This document shows, in pieces, positions 43,159 to 51,837 of a stretch of 64,000 bases of DNA (the first letter of the stretch is position 1; every line of letters begins with the position of its first letter). The stretch covers positions 186,001 to 250,000 of the forward strand of contig CAXBES010000002.1 in NCBI GenBank assembly GCA_963974915.1, in the 5' to 3' direction. A program made the position numbers and the translations under genes. This stretch comes from CAXBES01 sp963974915 (GTDB lineage Bacteria > Bacteroidota > Bacteroidia > Flavobacteriales > Flavobacteriaceae). A model generated the notes under the pieces. It did not search any database. It was not told the DNA's origin and saw nothing but the letters and a program-made list of their open reading frames with translations.

Positions 43159-44460
43159 TTATTTTTTTCTGAAATATATAGTAACCGGCACCCCCATAAA
43201 GTCAAATTTCTCGCGAAGCTTGTTCTCAATAAATCGTTTGTATGGGTCTTTAATATATTGGGGTAAATTACAGAAAAAAGCAAAGCACGGATGCGGAGTT
43301 GGCAACTGTGTGCAAAATTTGATTTTTACATATTTGCCTTTATAAGCAGGCGGCGGATAAGCCTCGATTATATCGAGCATGGTCTCGTTTAATACACTTG
43401 TTTTTATCCGTTTACTTCTATTCTCATATACTTCAACCGCCGTTTCTATGGCTTTGAATATACGTTGTTTATTTAATACCGACATAAATACAATGGGTAC
43501 ATCGGTAAACGGCTCACATTGTTTTCTTATATATTTCTCAAAATCTTTTACCGTAGAATTGTCCTTCTCTACCAGATCCCACTTATTCGCTAAAATTACT
43601 ACACCTTTATTATTTCGGTGAGCCAACCAAAATATGTTTTGTACTTGTCCGTCAAAACCTCTCGTAGCATCAAACACCAGGATCATTACATCACAGTGTT
43701 CTATAGCCCGCACACTACGCATTACAGAGTAAAACTCCAGATCTTCCTTAACCTTACTCTTCTTTCTAATTCCTGCCGTATCAACTAAATTGAATTCAAA
43801 TCCGAAGCGATTGTACTTGGTATCAATACTATCTCTAGTGGTTCCGGCAATATCCGTTACGATATACCGGTCTTCGCCAATTAAAGCATTAATAAAAGAC
43901 GATTTTCCTGCGTTTGGCCTACCTACTACTGCAAATCGTGGTAAGGTTTCTTCATCTCTCTTTTCTTCGTCCGGTAATACCTTCACAAGATCATCTAATA
44001 GATCACCTGTTCCACTTCCACTAATGCTTGAAAGAATGTAATATTTATCAAAACCCAATGAGTAAAATTCCACGGCATCATTTACACGATTGGCACTATC
44101 TACCTTGTTAACCGCTAAAAAAACCGGTTTTTTCGACTTTCGGAGTAGTTGTGCTACCTCTTCATCCATACCCGTTACACCGCTTTCTACGTCAACCATG
44201 AAAATAATTGCATCGGCTTCCTGAATGGCAAGTTCTACCTGCTTATCAATTTCCGCTTCAAAAATATCTTCACTACCCACTACGTATCCCCCGGTATCAA
44301 TTAATGAGAATTCTTTACCGTTCCAATCACTCTTTCCATAATGACGGTCACGTGTCACGCCACTCACTGCATCTACAATAGCCTCCCTACGCTGAATTAA
44401 GCGATTAAAAAAAGTGGATTTTCCAACATTCGGTCTTCCAACAACAGCAACAATACTCAT
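43159..44460 (-). CDS. der: Ribosome biogenesis GTPase Der
   Basis: 433 residues with two tandem GTPase domains. Domain 1: GRPNVGKST at 8-16, DTGG, NKVD. Domain 2: GRPNAGKSS near 181, DTAGIRKKSK, NKWD. A C-terminal KH-like domain follows (KGKYVKIKFCTQ ... FFCNLPQYIKDPYKRFIEN). Der (EngA) acts in 50S subunit assembly. Length, order and start (MSIVAVVGRPN) are standard. Confidence 0.98.
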   Translation of the reverse strand: MSIVAVVGRPNVGKSTFFNRLIQRREAIVDAVSGVTRDRHYGKSDWNGKEFSLIDTGGYVVGSEDIFEAEIDKQVELAIQEADAIIFMVDVESGVTGMDEEVAQLLRKSKKPVFLAVNKVDSANRVNDAVEFYSLGFDKYYILSSISGSGTGDLLDDLVKVLPDEEKRDEETLPRFAVVGRPNAGKSSFINALIGEDRYIVTDIAGTTRDSIDTKYNRFGFEFNLVDTAGIRKKSKVKEDLEFYSVMRSVRAIEHCDVMILVFDATRGFDGQVQNIFWLAHRNNKGVVILANKWDLVEKDNSTVKDFEKYIRKQCEPFTDVPIVFMSVLNKQRIFKAIETAVEVYENRSKRIKTSVLNETMLDIIEAYPPPAYKGKYVKIKFCTQLPTPHPCFAFFCNLPQYIKDPYKRFIENKLREKFDFMGVPVTIYFRKK

Positions 44461-44566
44461 AATCTTAATTTAAGGTGCAAAAATAACTAATTTTAAACGA
44501 AGGATGACAGTTGTCAGTTTTTGTTTACTGAAAATACAATAATTTACCTCGTTAATTTTAAAGGAT

Positions 44567-45067
44567 ATGCGATTAACCAATGAAATTGTTCTAAGACCCA
44601 GATTTAAAACTGAATTAGAAATTGGAAACCAAGAGGCCTTGGCTTTATTCGAAGCTCATAAAAACGATCAATCGAGGTTTGTAATCTCGAGGGTGGATGA
44701 TCATGTATTTATTCGAATTCCGAAACACCTACAACACTTTTGGTCTCCACAGTTACACCTGGAAATAATTGAAAAGAATAAGGAGTCATCAACTTTACAC
44801 GGACTCTTTGGACCGAACCCTACCGTATGGACGCTGTTTATGTTTCTGCATTTCGTTGTTATCACCTTGTTTATCGGCTTCGGAATTTGGGCGTATACAG
44901 ATTACACCTTAGACAACTCGATTATTATGCAAATAGCTGTTATGATCTTTCTAATTATTAGCTGGTTCGTACTGTATATTGCCGGCAGAATAGGTAAAAA
45001 AGCCGGAACTGAAGAAATGCATCTCCTCTATCAATTTATGAAAGAGACACTTGCTATTAATTCTTAA
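44567..45067 (+). CDS. Two-helix membrane protein of unknown function
   Basis: 166 residues. A soluble N-terminal part (LRPRFKTELEIGNQEALALF, VISRVDDHVFIRIP) is followed by two transmembrane helices (about 87-107 and 119-140) and a short C-terminal helix. I recognise it only as a type often found beside der and era in flavobacteria. Divergent from der, convergent with era. No function assigned. Confidence 0.75.
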   Translation: MRLTNEIVLRPRFKTELEIGNQEALALFEAHKNDQSRFVISRVDDHVFIRIPKHLQHFWSPQLHLEIIEKNKESSTLHGLFGPNPTVWTLFMFLHFVVITLFIGFGIWAYTDYTLDNSIIMQIAVMIFLIISWFVLYIAGRIGKKAGTEEMHLLYQFMKETLAINS

Positions 45068-45074
45068 AGATTTG

Positions 45075-45206
45075 CCTTCGGGCAGGGATTGAGGCATTGT
45101 TTGAGCTCTCCAGAGGCTTGAGTCTGGAAGCGAGTGCCGACCTACCCGCGGTAGGTAATAAGCCCGACCCTTTTCCTGCAAGGTTAAAAAGGGTGCCCGC
45201 CAAAAA
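45075..45206 (-). repeat. Dispersed intergenic repeat directly after the era stop
   Basis: Read on the minus strand from era: tttttggcgggcaccc, ccttgcagg, aaagggtcgggct, a palindrome acctaccgcgggtaggt, cggcactcgcttcc, ggagagctcaaacaatgcct and caatccctgcccg. It is richer in GC than the surroundings and has the skeleton (TTTTTGGGGC..GTGCC...GGGTCGGGCT...ATCCCT) of a repeat common in Flavobacteriaceae. A second copy follows the PKD gene at 51738-51837. Confidence 0.65.
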
Positions 45207-46091
45207 TTAATTATTATTGTATCCAAAACGCTTTAACTGCCGCATATCATTACGCCAGTTTTTATTCACTTTCACATACAACTCAATATGAATCTGTTTG
45301 CCGAAAAATTTCTCCAAATCCTTGCGAGCTTCAATTCCAACCCATTTTATAGCCTGCCCCTTATGACCAATTATGATCCCCTTTTGTGATTCACGTTCCA
45401 CCATAATCACAGAACGAATTCGAATAATATCATCGTCTTCAAAAAACTCTTCAGTATCTATCTCGACAGAATATGGAATTTCTTTTTTATACTGCATTAA
45501 GATCTTCTCACGAATCGCCTCATTTACGAAAAATCGTTCAGGTTTATCGGTTAATTGATCTTTTGGATAAAACGCAGGAGATTCCGGCAATAATTCGATG
45601 ATCCTGGTAAAAACTTCAGGAACTCCAAAGCCGCGGAGTGCCGAAATAGCAAAAATTTCGGCATTAGGTACTTTTTCCTGCCAGAGCTCTAACGCCTCTT
45701 TAAGCAGCTCTTCATTCCCATTGTCAATTTTATTAATAAGTAAAAGAACAGGAATTTTTGCATTCGTGATCTTTTTAAAGAATTCTTCGTCTTTTAGCTC
45801 CTTTTCACCTAGTTCAACCAAATAGAGCAGCACATCGGCATCTTCGAATGCCGATTTAACGAAATCCATCATGCTTTCCTGCAACTGATAAGCGGGCTTT
45901 ATAATCCCGGGAGTATCACTCAGCAATACCTGAAAATCTTCTCCATTTACAATTCCCAGAATTCTATGTCGGGTGGTTTGTGCCTTCGAAGTAATAATAG
46001 ACAAACGTTCCCCAACAAATGCGTTCATTAAAGTGCTTTTACCTACGTTTGGGTTCCCAATTATATTTACAAATCCTGCTTTGTGAGCCAT
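45207..46091 (-). CDS. era: GTPase Era
   Basis: 294 residues from the ATG at 46091 (MAHKAGFVNIIGNPNVGKST); the extension to 46163 is not Era-like. GTPase motifs: GNPNVGKST, DTPG, NKID. The C-terminal KH domain (GIIIGHKGQAIKWVGIEARK) binds the 3' end of 16S rRNA. It acts in 30S maturation. Followed immediately by a dispersed repeat that may supply its terminator. Confidence 0.97.
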   Translation of the reverse strand: MAHKAGFVNIIGNPNVGKSTLMNAFVGERLSIITSKAQTTRHRILGIVNGEDFQVLLSDTPGIIKPAYQLQESMMDFVKSAFEDADVLLYLVELGEKELKDEEFFKKITNAKIPVLLLINKIDNGNEELLKEALELWQEKVPNAEIFAISALRGFGVPEVFTRIIELLPESPAFYPKDQLTDKPERFFVNEAIREKILMQYKKEIPYSVEIDTEEFFEDDDIIRIRSVIMVERESQKGIIIGHKGQAIKWVGIEARKDLEKFFGKQIHIELYVKVNKNWRNDMRQLKRFGYNNN

Positions 46092-46173
46092 AAAAATTCT
46101 TTTAGGCAAAGGTACGTTAAAAAAGCCGAGTTGGTAGTAGAGAGTGGGAAGCTCACAACTCATTCTTCACTGA

Positions 46174-46193
46174 TCACTATTCACTATTCACTA
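46174..46193. repeat. Three tandem heptamers (TCACTAT)
   Basis: tcactat occurs three times in succession (the last copy lacks its final T) in the gap between era and the TPR membrane protein. It resembles the degenerate AGTGAATAGTGAAT-type spacer found in many genomes. No function is evident. Confidence 0.5.
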
Positions 46194-46200
46194 AGCTACC

Positions 46201-46980
46201 TTAATCCAACTTCTTCAACAGCTTTTGCGCTCTCTTATACATATCTGAAGATTCGGGAATACTTTCTAATAACCAGGTAGTCGCTTCCATATTGTCTTGT
46301 TTCAGCTTGCTTAAGGCATGATACCAAACTGCTTCGTATTTATAAACCGAATCGCCTTCGGCTATCTTTCCGAAGAAGGCATCGGCACTTTCAAATTTAT
46401 CAGTTTCCAATAACGAAATTGCGTAGAAAAGTTGATATTCCGGATTGGTGGGGTCGTTCGCAACCAAAGTTTCAAAATAGGTCGATGCATTCTGAAAGTC
46501 TCTTTGATTAAAAGCATTTTCTGCATTTCTAACCATCTCATTAGCATCACCCCTAACGGTTAAGCTAATTTTGTCATAATTGTTGAAATCGGAAAACGAC
46601 GGACTGGAAAACTGCTGAAAAAATGTGAATCCTATCAGTAATAACAAACTCGCGGCGATCGCAAACACAAGAGGTTTGCTCTTTAACCCCCGGTTGGTTT
46701 CCTTGTTTACGGCTTCAGTCTCTTCTAAGAATATGGTGTCTACCACTTCTTCTTTTTCAAAATGTTTATTCGATATTTTCTGAAGATTGTTCTTGAATGC
46801 TTCGGAAGAAGCCTGATTATCAAATTTGTTCTCCAGGTAATTTGAAAGTTCTTTATAAGTTTGAAAAGTCTTTTGAAGCTCCGGGTCATTTTGCAATCGT
46901 TGCTCGAACGTCTGTTTTTCTTCCACGGTCATTTCTTCTGAAAGATAAGATTCAAACTCTATGTAATTTTGCTCTTCCAT
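46201..46980 (-). CDS. Membrane TPR protein, probable anti-sigma partner
   Basis: 259 residues: a cytoplasmic N-terminal helical region (IEFESYLSEEMTVEEKQTFE, FEQRLQNDPELQKTF), a transmembrane helix near 100-118 (PLVFAIAASLLLLIGFTFFQ), then TPR-like repeats outside (AENAFNQRDFQNASTYFETL, LLETDKFESADAFFGKIAEG). The N-terminal 'E-x-YL-x-x-x-M-x-x-x-E' phrase resembles anti-sigma N-termini. The gene starts 2 bp after the sigma factor stop, so the pair is coupled. I infer that it holds the sigma factor until the extracytoplasmic TPR part receives a signal. Not a proven anti-sigma factor. Confidence 0.8.
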   Translation of the reverse strand: MEEQNYIEFESYLSEEMTVEEKQTFEQRLQNDPELQKTFQTYKELSNYLENKFDNQASSEAFKNNLQKISNKHFEKEEVVDTIFLEETEAVNKETNRGLKSKPLVFAIAASLLLLIGFTFFQQFSSPSFSDFNNYDKISLTVRGDANEMVRNAENAFNQRDFQNASTYFETLVANDPTNPEYQLFYAISLLETDKFESADAFFGKIAEGDSVYKYEAVWYHALSKLKQDNMEATTWLLESIPESSDMYKRAQKLLKKLD

Positions 46981-46982
46981 GG

Positions 46983-47567
46983 CTACAGGGATTTAATATT
47001 AGCATACTTAGGCGATTCTTGCGCCATTTTGGTTAATTGTCCTATGCATAACGATTTTTTCTTTCTCGCATAAGCGTACGAAACTCCCAAGGCATTAGCG
47101 ACCTCCTCCATCGACTTGATCTGAAAAGTTTTGGTCAATAACTCTTTACAAGCTTTTCCCAATTTATTAAAGACCTCATTGAAGAATGTCTGTTTCTGAT
47201 CAAATACCTCGGTTTCAAAAACCATTTCCTGGACGTGTTCTCCTGTAGATACTATTTGTTCATTTATTGTTACCTCTTTATTTGAAGATTTTTTTAACTC
47301 ATTATACCATTTTCGTTTACATAGCAGGAAGAAATAAGCGTCAAACGGACAAGTAAGTTTAAGTCCTTTATTTTTTGCCTGATCATAAATAGTGATCATC
47401 ACTTCCTGAACAACATCCTGCGCCCTGTCATTGTCGCCGCTATTATTCTTAATAAAATTGACCACTTTTGGAACAAACTTATCGTAAATAGTTTGAATGA
47501 TAAACGAATTGTTTTGAGCTAGACCATCGATATATTTTTGGTCTTCATGAAGTTTTTGACTGCTCAT
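46983..47567 (-). CDS. Sigma-70 family RNA polymerase sigma factor (ECF-like)
   Basis: 194 residues. Region 2 (IIQTIYDKFVPKVVNFIKNN, then DNDRAQDVVQEVMITIYDQA) is followed by a linker and region 4 (LTKTFQIKSMEEVANALGVS, YAYARKKKSLCIGQL). Regions 1.2 and 3 are absent, as in ECF sigmas. It is co-transcribed with a TPR membrane protein and divergent from the lipoprotein-PKD-CHAT gene run, which is the natural candidate regulon. Confidence 0.93.
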   Translation of the reverse strand: MSSQKLHEDQKYIDGLAQNNSFIIQTIYDKFVPKVVNFIKNNSGDNDRAQDVVQEVMITIYDQAKNKGLKLTCPFDAYFFLLCKRKWYNELKKSSNKEVTINEQIVSTGEHVQEMVFETEVFDQKQTFFNEVFNKLGKACKELLTKTFQIKSMEEVANALGVSYAYARKKKSLCIGQLTKMAQESPKYANIKSL

Positions 47568-47606
47568 AAATTACTGAATTTCAACACTAAGGTAAATATT
47601 TTTCCA

Positions 47607-47614
47607 AAGCTAGG
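47607..47614 (-). promoter_or_regulatory. Candidate -7 box for the sigma factor operon
   Basis: Minus-strand TAGCTTTG is an exact TAnnTTTG match 39 bp before the sigma gene start. TTTTG elements upstream are not at ideal spacing. Confidence 0.4.
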
Positions 47615-47698
47615 GTAACAAAATACAAAAGGATATTATATAAAGTTGAAACAAAGAAATACAACAGCAAAAAATTATAATCACTTAAAACCCTAGAA

Positions 47699-48670
47699 AT
47701 GATGAAAACATTACACAAATTATTAGGTCTTACAATTGCCACACTTACTTTGATAAGCTGTGCAAAAGACGATTCACTTCCTGTAGAGGAAGTAACACTA
47801 TCGGTGCCAACTGCACTAGAATTTAACAGTTTGCGAAGCGATGCCTGGAACTCACATATACAAACAATTCAATTTAATGCTGAAGACGGAATATCCTTCA
47901 CTTCGGCTAAAGGCGTAAAACTAAACATTTGGCCGGGGTGTCTTGAAAATAATGGGAATCCCGCGACCGGAAGTACCACTCTGGAATATGTAGAATTATT
48001 CGAAAAAGGCGATATGCTTACTACAAACAAAGCGACCATGGGATTAATGCCCGACAACAAGCGCGCTTTATTGAAATCTGGAGGTGAGTTTTATATCAAC
48101 GCAAAACAGAACGGAGTAGCATTAGAGCTTACTTGCACGATGACAATCGAAGTTCCTGCCCAATTAACAGGTGGTCCGGATCCTGCAATGACTTTATGGG
48201 ACGGAAGCGTCGCTGCTAATGGAGATATTGTTTGGGAAGAGAACACAGAACCAAACACCGGAGTTTTTATAGAAAACAACAATTACTTCGGTCAGTTGAG
48301 CGAATTCGGATTCAAAAACGTAGATGTATTTGCCAGCGACCCGCGTCCAAAAACTAAGCTGAAAGGAAAAGTTCCACAAGGATATAACTATGAGAATTCG
48401 GCCATGTACCTGTCCTTTAACGGTATCGCATCGGGATTAGCACAATTAGACACTTTTGATGACGCTAGTAATAGTTTTTCTGAACACTACGGACAAATTC
48501 CTATTGGACAAGAATTGAGTGTAATATTCGCTACCGAAGAAGACGGCATGTGGAAATACGCAATTAAAAGCGTGACGGTACAAGAAAATGATGTGTACGA
48601 ATTTACCATCGAAGAAACAACGACAGGCACCAGAGCAGATTTTATCGCTGCTATCAACGCATTGCCATAA
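47699..48670 (+). CDS. Lipoprotein of the sigma/CHAT module, copy 1
   Basis: 323 residues with a lipoprotein signal (MMKTLHKLLGLTIATLTLIS then Cys21). The beta-rich mature domain has the phrases EFNSLRSDAWNSHIQTIQFN, FTSAKGVKLNIWPGCL, GSTTLEYVELFEKGDMLTTN and GGEFYINAKQNG. The next gene encodes a clear paralogue with the same phrases in the same order, including NALP at the C-terminus. No known family is recognised. Likely outer-membrane anchored. It is divergent from the sigma factor. Confidence 0.82.
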   Translation: MMKTLHKLLGLTIATLTLISCAKDDSLPVEEVTLSVPTALEFNSLRSDAWNSHIQTIQFNAEDGISFTSAKGVKLNIWPGCLENNGNPATGSTTLEYVELFEKGDMLTTNKATMGLMPDNKRALLKSGGEFYINAKQNGVALELTCTMTIEVPAQLTGGPDPAMTLWDGSVAANGDIVWEENTEPNTGVFIENNNYFGQLSEFGFKNVDVFASDPRPKTKLKGKVPQGYNYENSAMYLSFNGIASGLAQLDTFDDASNSFSEHYGQIPIGQELSVIFATEEDGMWKYAIKSVTVQENDVYEFTIEETTTGTRADFIAAINALP

Positions 48671-48677
48671 AAAAAAG

Positions 48678-48706
48678 GATCGGTTTAGATTCCAGCCGAT
48701 CTGTTT
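48678..48706 (+). terminator. Possible terminator between the paralogous lipoprotein genes
   Basis: gatcggt / gccgatc forms a 7-bp stem (one G-U) with an 11-nt loop, followed by tgtttt. It may lower expression of the downstream genes relative to the first lipoprotein. Confidence 0.5.
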
Positions 48707-48820
48707 TGAGGGGAGTCGTGAAGATCCTGCAGATTAATTTCTGTGGGGTTTTCTTCTCAAAATGAAATGTTTAGATAAAAAATTCATAATTTTAATGTAG
48801 AACTAAGAAACTCAACTCGC

Positions 48821-49759
48821 GTGAAATCCTTAAAACTCATACTAACCTTTTTCTTGGGATTCGCCATTTTTACTGGTTGTGAAGAATGCGAAGAAACTGT
48901 AGAAACTAGTAATGGCACCCCCTTTGAAGCTCCAACAGCACAAGAATTTAACGCCCTCCAATTAAATGTCTACCAAAATTTAGTGCAAACAGCGCGGCTA
49001 GACGTTGCTAACGGTATTAATTTTATTTCGGCAGCAGGAGTAACACTATTTATTCCACCGGATTGCTTAATTGCAAACGGCACGGTAGTTACAGGTTTTG
49101 TTGATCTGGAATTTTTCGAAGTCTTTGATCGTGGTGACCTACTTACCACAAACACCACCACCGTTGGGCAACTGCCAACCGGAGAATTAGATCTACTAAT
49201 TTCGGGTGGTGCATTTTATATTAATGCTTCCCAAAACGGACAGCCTATAGATCTCATCTGTGAAGGCTTTTTAGGAATTCCAACAGATTTAAGTGGAGGC
49301 GATGATATAGAAATGCGTCCCTTTGATGGTACTCTCGATGCTAATGGGAATCTTCTGTGGACTGAAGCCAATCGTTTTTTAGAAATTGACGGCGGACCCC
49401 AAGGCTCTACTTATTTTACATCAATTGCTAGCTTCGGCTGGTTTAATGTCGATAAGTTTGCCAACGATCCGCGTCCCACCACGACAGTGCAAGTGAGTAT
49501 TCCCCAGGAATTTAATCAGGAAAATACAGCAGTCTATCTCGCTCTAGTTGGAGAACCCAATTCGCTAGCGTACCTATACGGAGAACTCCCAATAGGACTG
49601 GAAGCGTATTTTATTTTTATTTCTGAAGAAAGCGGCGATTTCAGATACGCGATAAAGACTGTGACGATAGAGGAAAACCAACAATTGATATTTACCCGAC
49701 AAGAAACTGAAGTGGTAAACCTTTCAGAAATAACAGCTATTATTAACGCCCTTCCTTAA
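48821..49759 (+). CDS. Lipoprotein of the sigma/CHAT module, copy 2
   Basis: 312 residues starting at a GTG (MKSLKLILTFFLGFAIFTG then Cys20), followed by an acidic linker. Colinear with copy 1: EFNALQLNVYQNLVQTARLD, FISAAGVTLFIPPDCL, GFVDLEFFEVFDRGDLLTTN, GGAFYINASQNG and the ending AIINALP. The 36-residue signal-linker region has diverged, but the domain core is conserved. It precedes the PKD gene by 10 bp, so both are on one transcript. Function unknown. Confidence 0.82.
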   Translation: MKSLKLILTFFLGFAIFTGCEECEETVETSNGTPFEAPTAQEFNALQLNVYQNLVQTARLDVANGINFISAAGVTLFIPPDCLIANGTVVTGFVDLEFFEVFDRGDLLTTNTTTVGQLPTGELDLLISGGAFYINASQNGQPIDLICEGFLGIPTDLSGGDDIEMRPFDGTLDANGNLLWTEANRFLEIDGGPQGSTYFTSIASFGWFNVDKFANDPRPTTTVQVSIPQEFNQENTAVYLALVGEPNSLAYLYGELPIGLEAYFIFISEESGDFRYAIKTVTIEENQQLIFTRQETEVVNLSEITAIINALP

Positions 49760-49769
49760 AAACCATCTA

Positions 49770-51734
49770 ATGATCAAACGTTTATTACTTTGTATGTTTT
49801 TTCTGGTAATTAGCTTGGGCTACGGGCAGGTTAAGATCGTTGATCCTGCACAGCGAACGGCAAATATTATCATGGACGTCAACGGAAATTTAATTTCGCT
49901 ACGCCCGGACACACCGCCCTTAGAACAAATAGCCGGTGCTCCTAAAGCATATTACAGTTATTATTGGGAATTCGATGATGGAAGTTACAGCACCGAAAAA
50001 GAACCTAAGCACGTTTACAAAGCCAAAGGCGAATACAATGTGAAACTATGGACTACCAATCATTACGACTCGGGTAAGACCCCGGCAACCCGTCCGAAAA
50101 AAGTCACAGTTAATGATCTTTCACAAGAATATCACGATGAGGCTTCTATGGAAAGTGATCTCGACCTTAAGAAAAACAGAGACCCGATTCCCGAAGAAGA
50201 GATGATCTTAATTATGAGTTATAAGAATTCTAAATCGTATGTCACAGGCGGGAAACTCTATCTTTTTTATAACGAACATCAATATAAAGCAAATAACTTT
50301 GAACTTACCGACGTCCGAACCTACCATGGAGAACGAAAAGTTACAGATGGATTTACGAGTGTGCAAAATCTGCCATCTCTTGATGACACTTATTATGCTT
50401 CAGCGAAAAACGAATTACTATCCATTAGAACCCGGGCGATCGATACCACAGAAAAAAACAATCTGCCACTCACATTAGAAGAATCGCAAGCCTATTACAA
50501 AAATTCGGAAACTTATGAATTTGATGCCATGGAACCCGGAGAAGAACGAAATATCTTCTTTACTTTAAAAACTACTCCGGAAATGCTAAAAGATACCAGC
50601 GCTATAATTAGTGTTCGCAGTATTTACGTTCCCGATAACAACAGTCCCGGACATAAGGTAAAGGACCTTGAAATGGAGGTGGTTACTTCGCACGACCCCA
50701 ACAAAATGTCTTCTAACGCCACCCTTATGAACTATCGTTTTGTACGTTTTAAAACTTTTAAGTTTAAAATTAAGTTTCAAAATAACGGCGAAGGTCCCGC
50801 CAGAACCATTCGTTTAGAAACCGATATCCCAGACATGTTCGATAAGAATACCATAAAAATTACAGATCAATATCCCGAATGTCCCATTTGCCCTAAATAC
50901 AAAGAAGTGAGTTACAGTTGTCTCGATACAACCTATACCAAATCGCAAGCGATTTTCACTTATAAGAATATCTACTTACCTGGAAGCGAACAAAAAAACG
51001 TAAAGGAATACGACTCTACCAAGGGATTTGTTAAGTATGAGATAAAACTTAAAAAGGACTTTCATAAAAAGAAAACTAAGAGCAGAACAGCAATTATATT
51101 CGACAAGAACGAACCGATTATTACCAATTACGCCACTACTCGATTTATACCGGGACTCTCAATTGGCGCAAAAGCCGGTTACAGCTTTAACACAGATCAG
51201 GAAAATGCGAAAGAATACTTCGCAGGAATCACCCTATCTCCCTACAAATCGTATCGGGGCTACTTACAAGCCGAATTATTCGTTTCGGCAGGATCGTTTG
51301 AGGAATTCGACCAATTTACAGAAGAGACTTCTAACGGGCCCTTTATCAACAGATTTGATTTTACCGAAACCTCTGAAGTAAAAAACTTCACAGGGTATTT
51401 GGTCCCTGTCTCTTATCGATACAACCTAAATAATTTTGCAGCTTTAGGGGCGGGAATTCAGATGAAACTGAATATTTCTCAAAAAACCACCACCGAATCA
51501 TCGGGAGAATACTCCTTGGTCATTCCATCCGAAAATACCGTGATCCGTGATGAAACCCAGGATGTTTTTACCCGAACCACTACCGACTGTGATTGTGTAA
51601 ACTTTAAAACAGGGCTGTTTGCCGGATTTAATGTGGGTGCCGCACGAATTGGTCCGAGTGTTGGCGCAAGATATGTGTATTATTTTGACGAAGACAATCA
51701 ACAGATTCAGGTCTATGGTATCTGGAAGTTTTAA
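49770..51734 (+). CDS. PKD domain exported protein
   Basis: 654 residues with a signal peptide (cleavage near LGYGQ). A PKD domain near 62-110 (YYWEFDDGSYSTEKEPKHVY, KAKGEYNVKLW) is followed by a long beta region with a cysteine cluster (YPECPICPKYKEVSYSC). The C-terminal ~190 residues (GLSIGAKAGYSFN ... GAGIQMKLN ... VGARYVYYF) look like an outer-membrane barrel with a terminal aromatic residue. This would place PKD and middle regions on one side of the outer membrane. No close family recognised. Tightly linked to the lipoprotein upstream and the CHAT gene downstream. Confidence 0.85.
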   Translation: MIKRLLLCMFFLVISLGYGQVKIVDPAQRTANIIMDVNGNLISLRPDTPPLEQIAGAPKAYYSYYWEFDDGSYSTEKEPKHVYKAKGEYNVKLWTTNHYDSGKTPATRPKKVTVNDLSQEYHDEASMESDLDLKKNRDPIPEEEMILIMSYKNSKSYVTGGKLYLFYNEHQYKANNFELTDVRTYHGERKVTDGFTSVQNLPSLDDTYYASAKNELLSIRTRAIDTTEKNNLPLTLEESQAYYKNSETYEFDAMEPGEERNIFFTLKTTPEMLKDTSAIISVRSIYVPDNNSPGHKVKDLEMEVVTSHDPNKMSSNATLMNYRFVRFKTFKFKIKFQNNGEGPARTIRLETDIPDMFDKNTIKITDQYPECPICPKYKEVSYSCLDTTYTKSQAIFTYKNIYLPGSEQKNVKEYDSTKGFVKYEIKLKKDFHKKKTKSRTAIIFDKNEPIITNYATTRFIPGLSIGAKAGYSFNTDQENAKEYFAGITLSPYKSYRGYLQAELFVSAGSFEEFDQFTEETSNGPFINRFDFTETSEVKNFTGYLVPVSYRYNLNNFAALGAGIQMKLNISQKTTTESSGEYSLVIPSENTVIRDETQDVFTRTTTDCDCVNFKTGLFAGFNVGAARIGPSVGARYVYYFDEDNQQIQVYGIWKF

Positions 51735-51737
51735 ATT

Positions 51738-51837
51738 TTTTTGGGCCAGGCTTTCGGTAGTCGCTTCCTTTCTTTTTCAGAAGGCAGGAGAGCTCCAACA
51801 CTTCGCAGATGCTCAGTGTAAACAATACCTCAATCCT
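51738..51837 (+). repeat. Second copy of the dispersed intergenic repeat, between the PKD and CHAT genes
   Basis: It begins at the PKD gene stop (aaatttttttgggccaggct) and contains tcgcttcc, ggagagctccaacac and aacaatacctcaatcc, the same blocks in the same order as the copy after era. It is open in the CHAT reading frame, which is why that frame appears to extend upstream. Confidence 0.6.

Noticed and set aside
44505..44516. Palindrome TGACAGTTGTCA between der and the 44567 gene
   Set aside because: It has 5-bp arms and does not match the 18-bp operator of the two-component locus. A single short palindrome is expected by chance.
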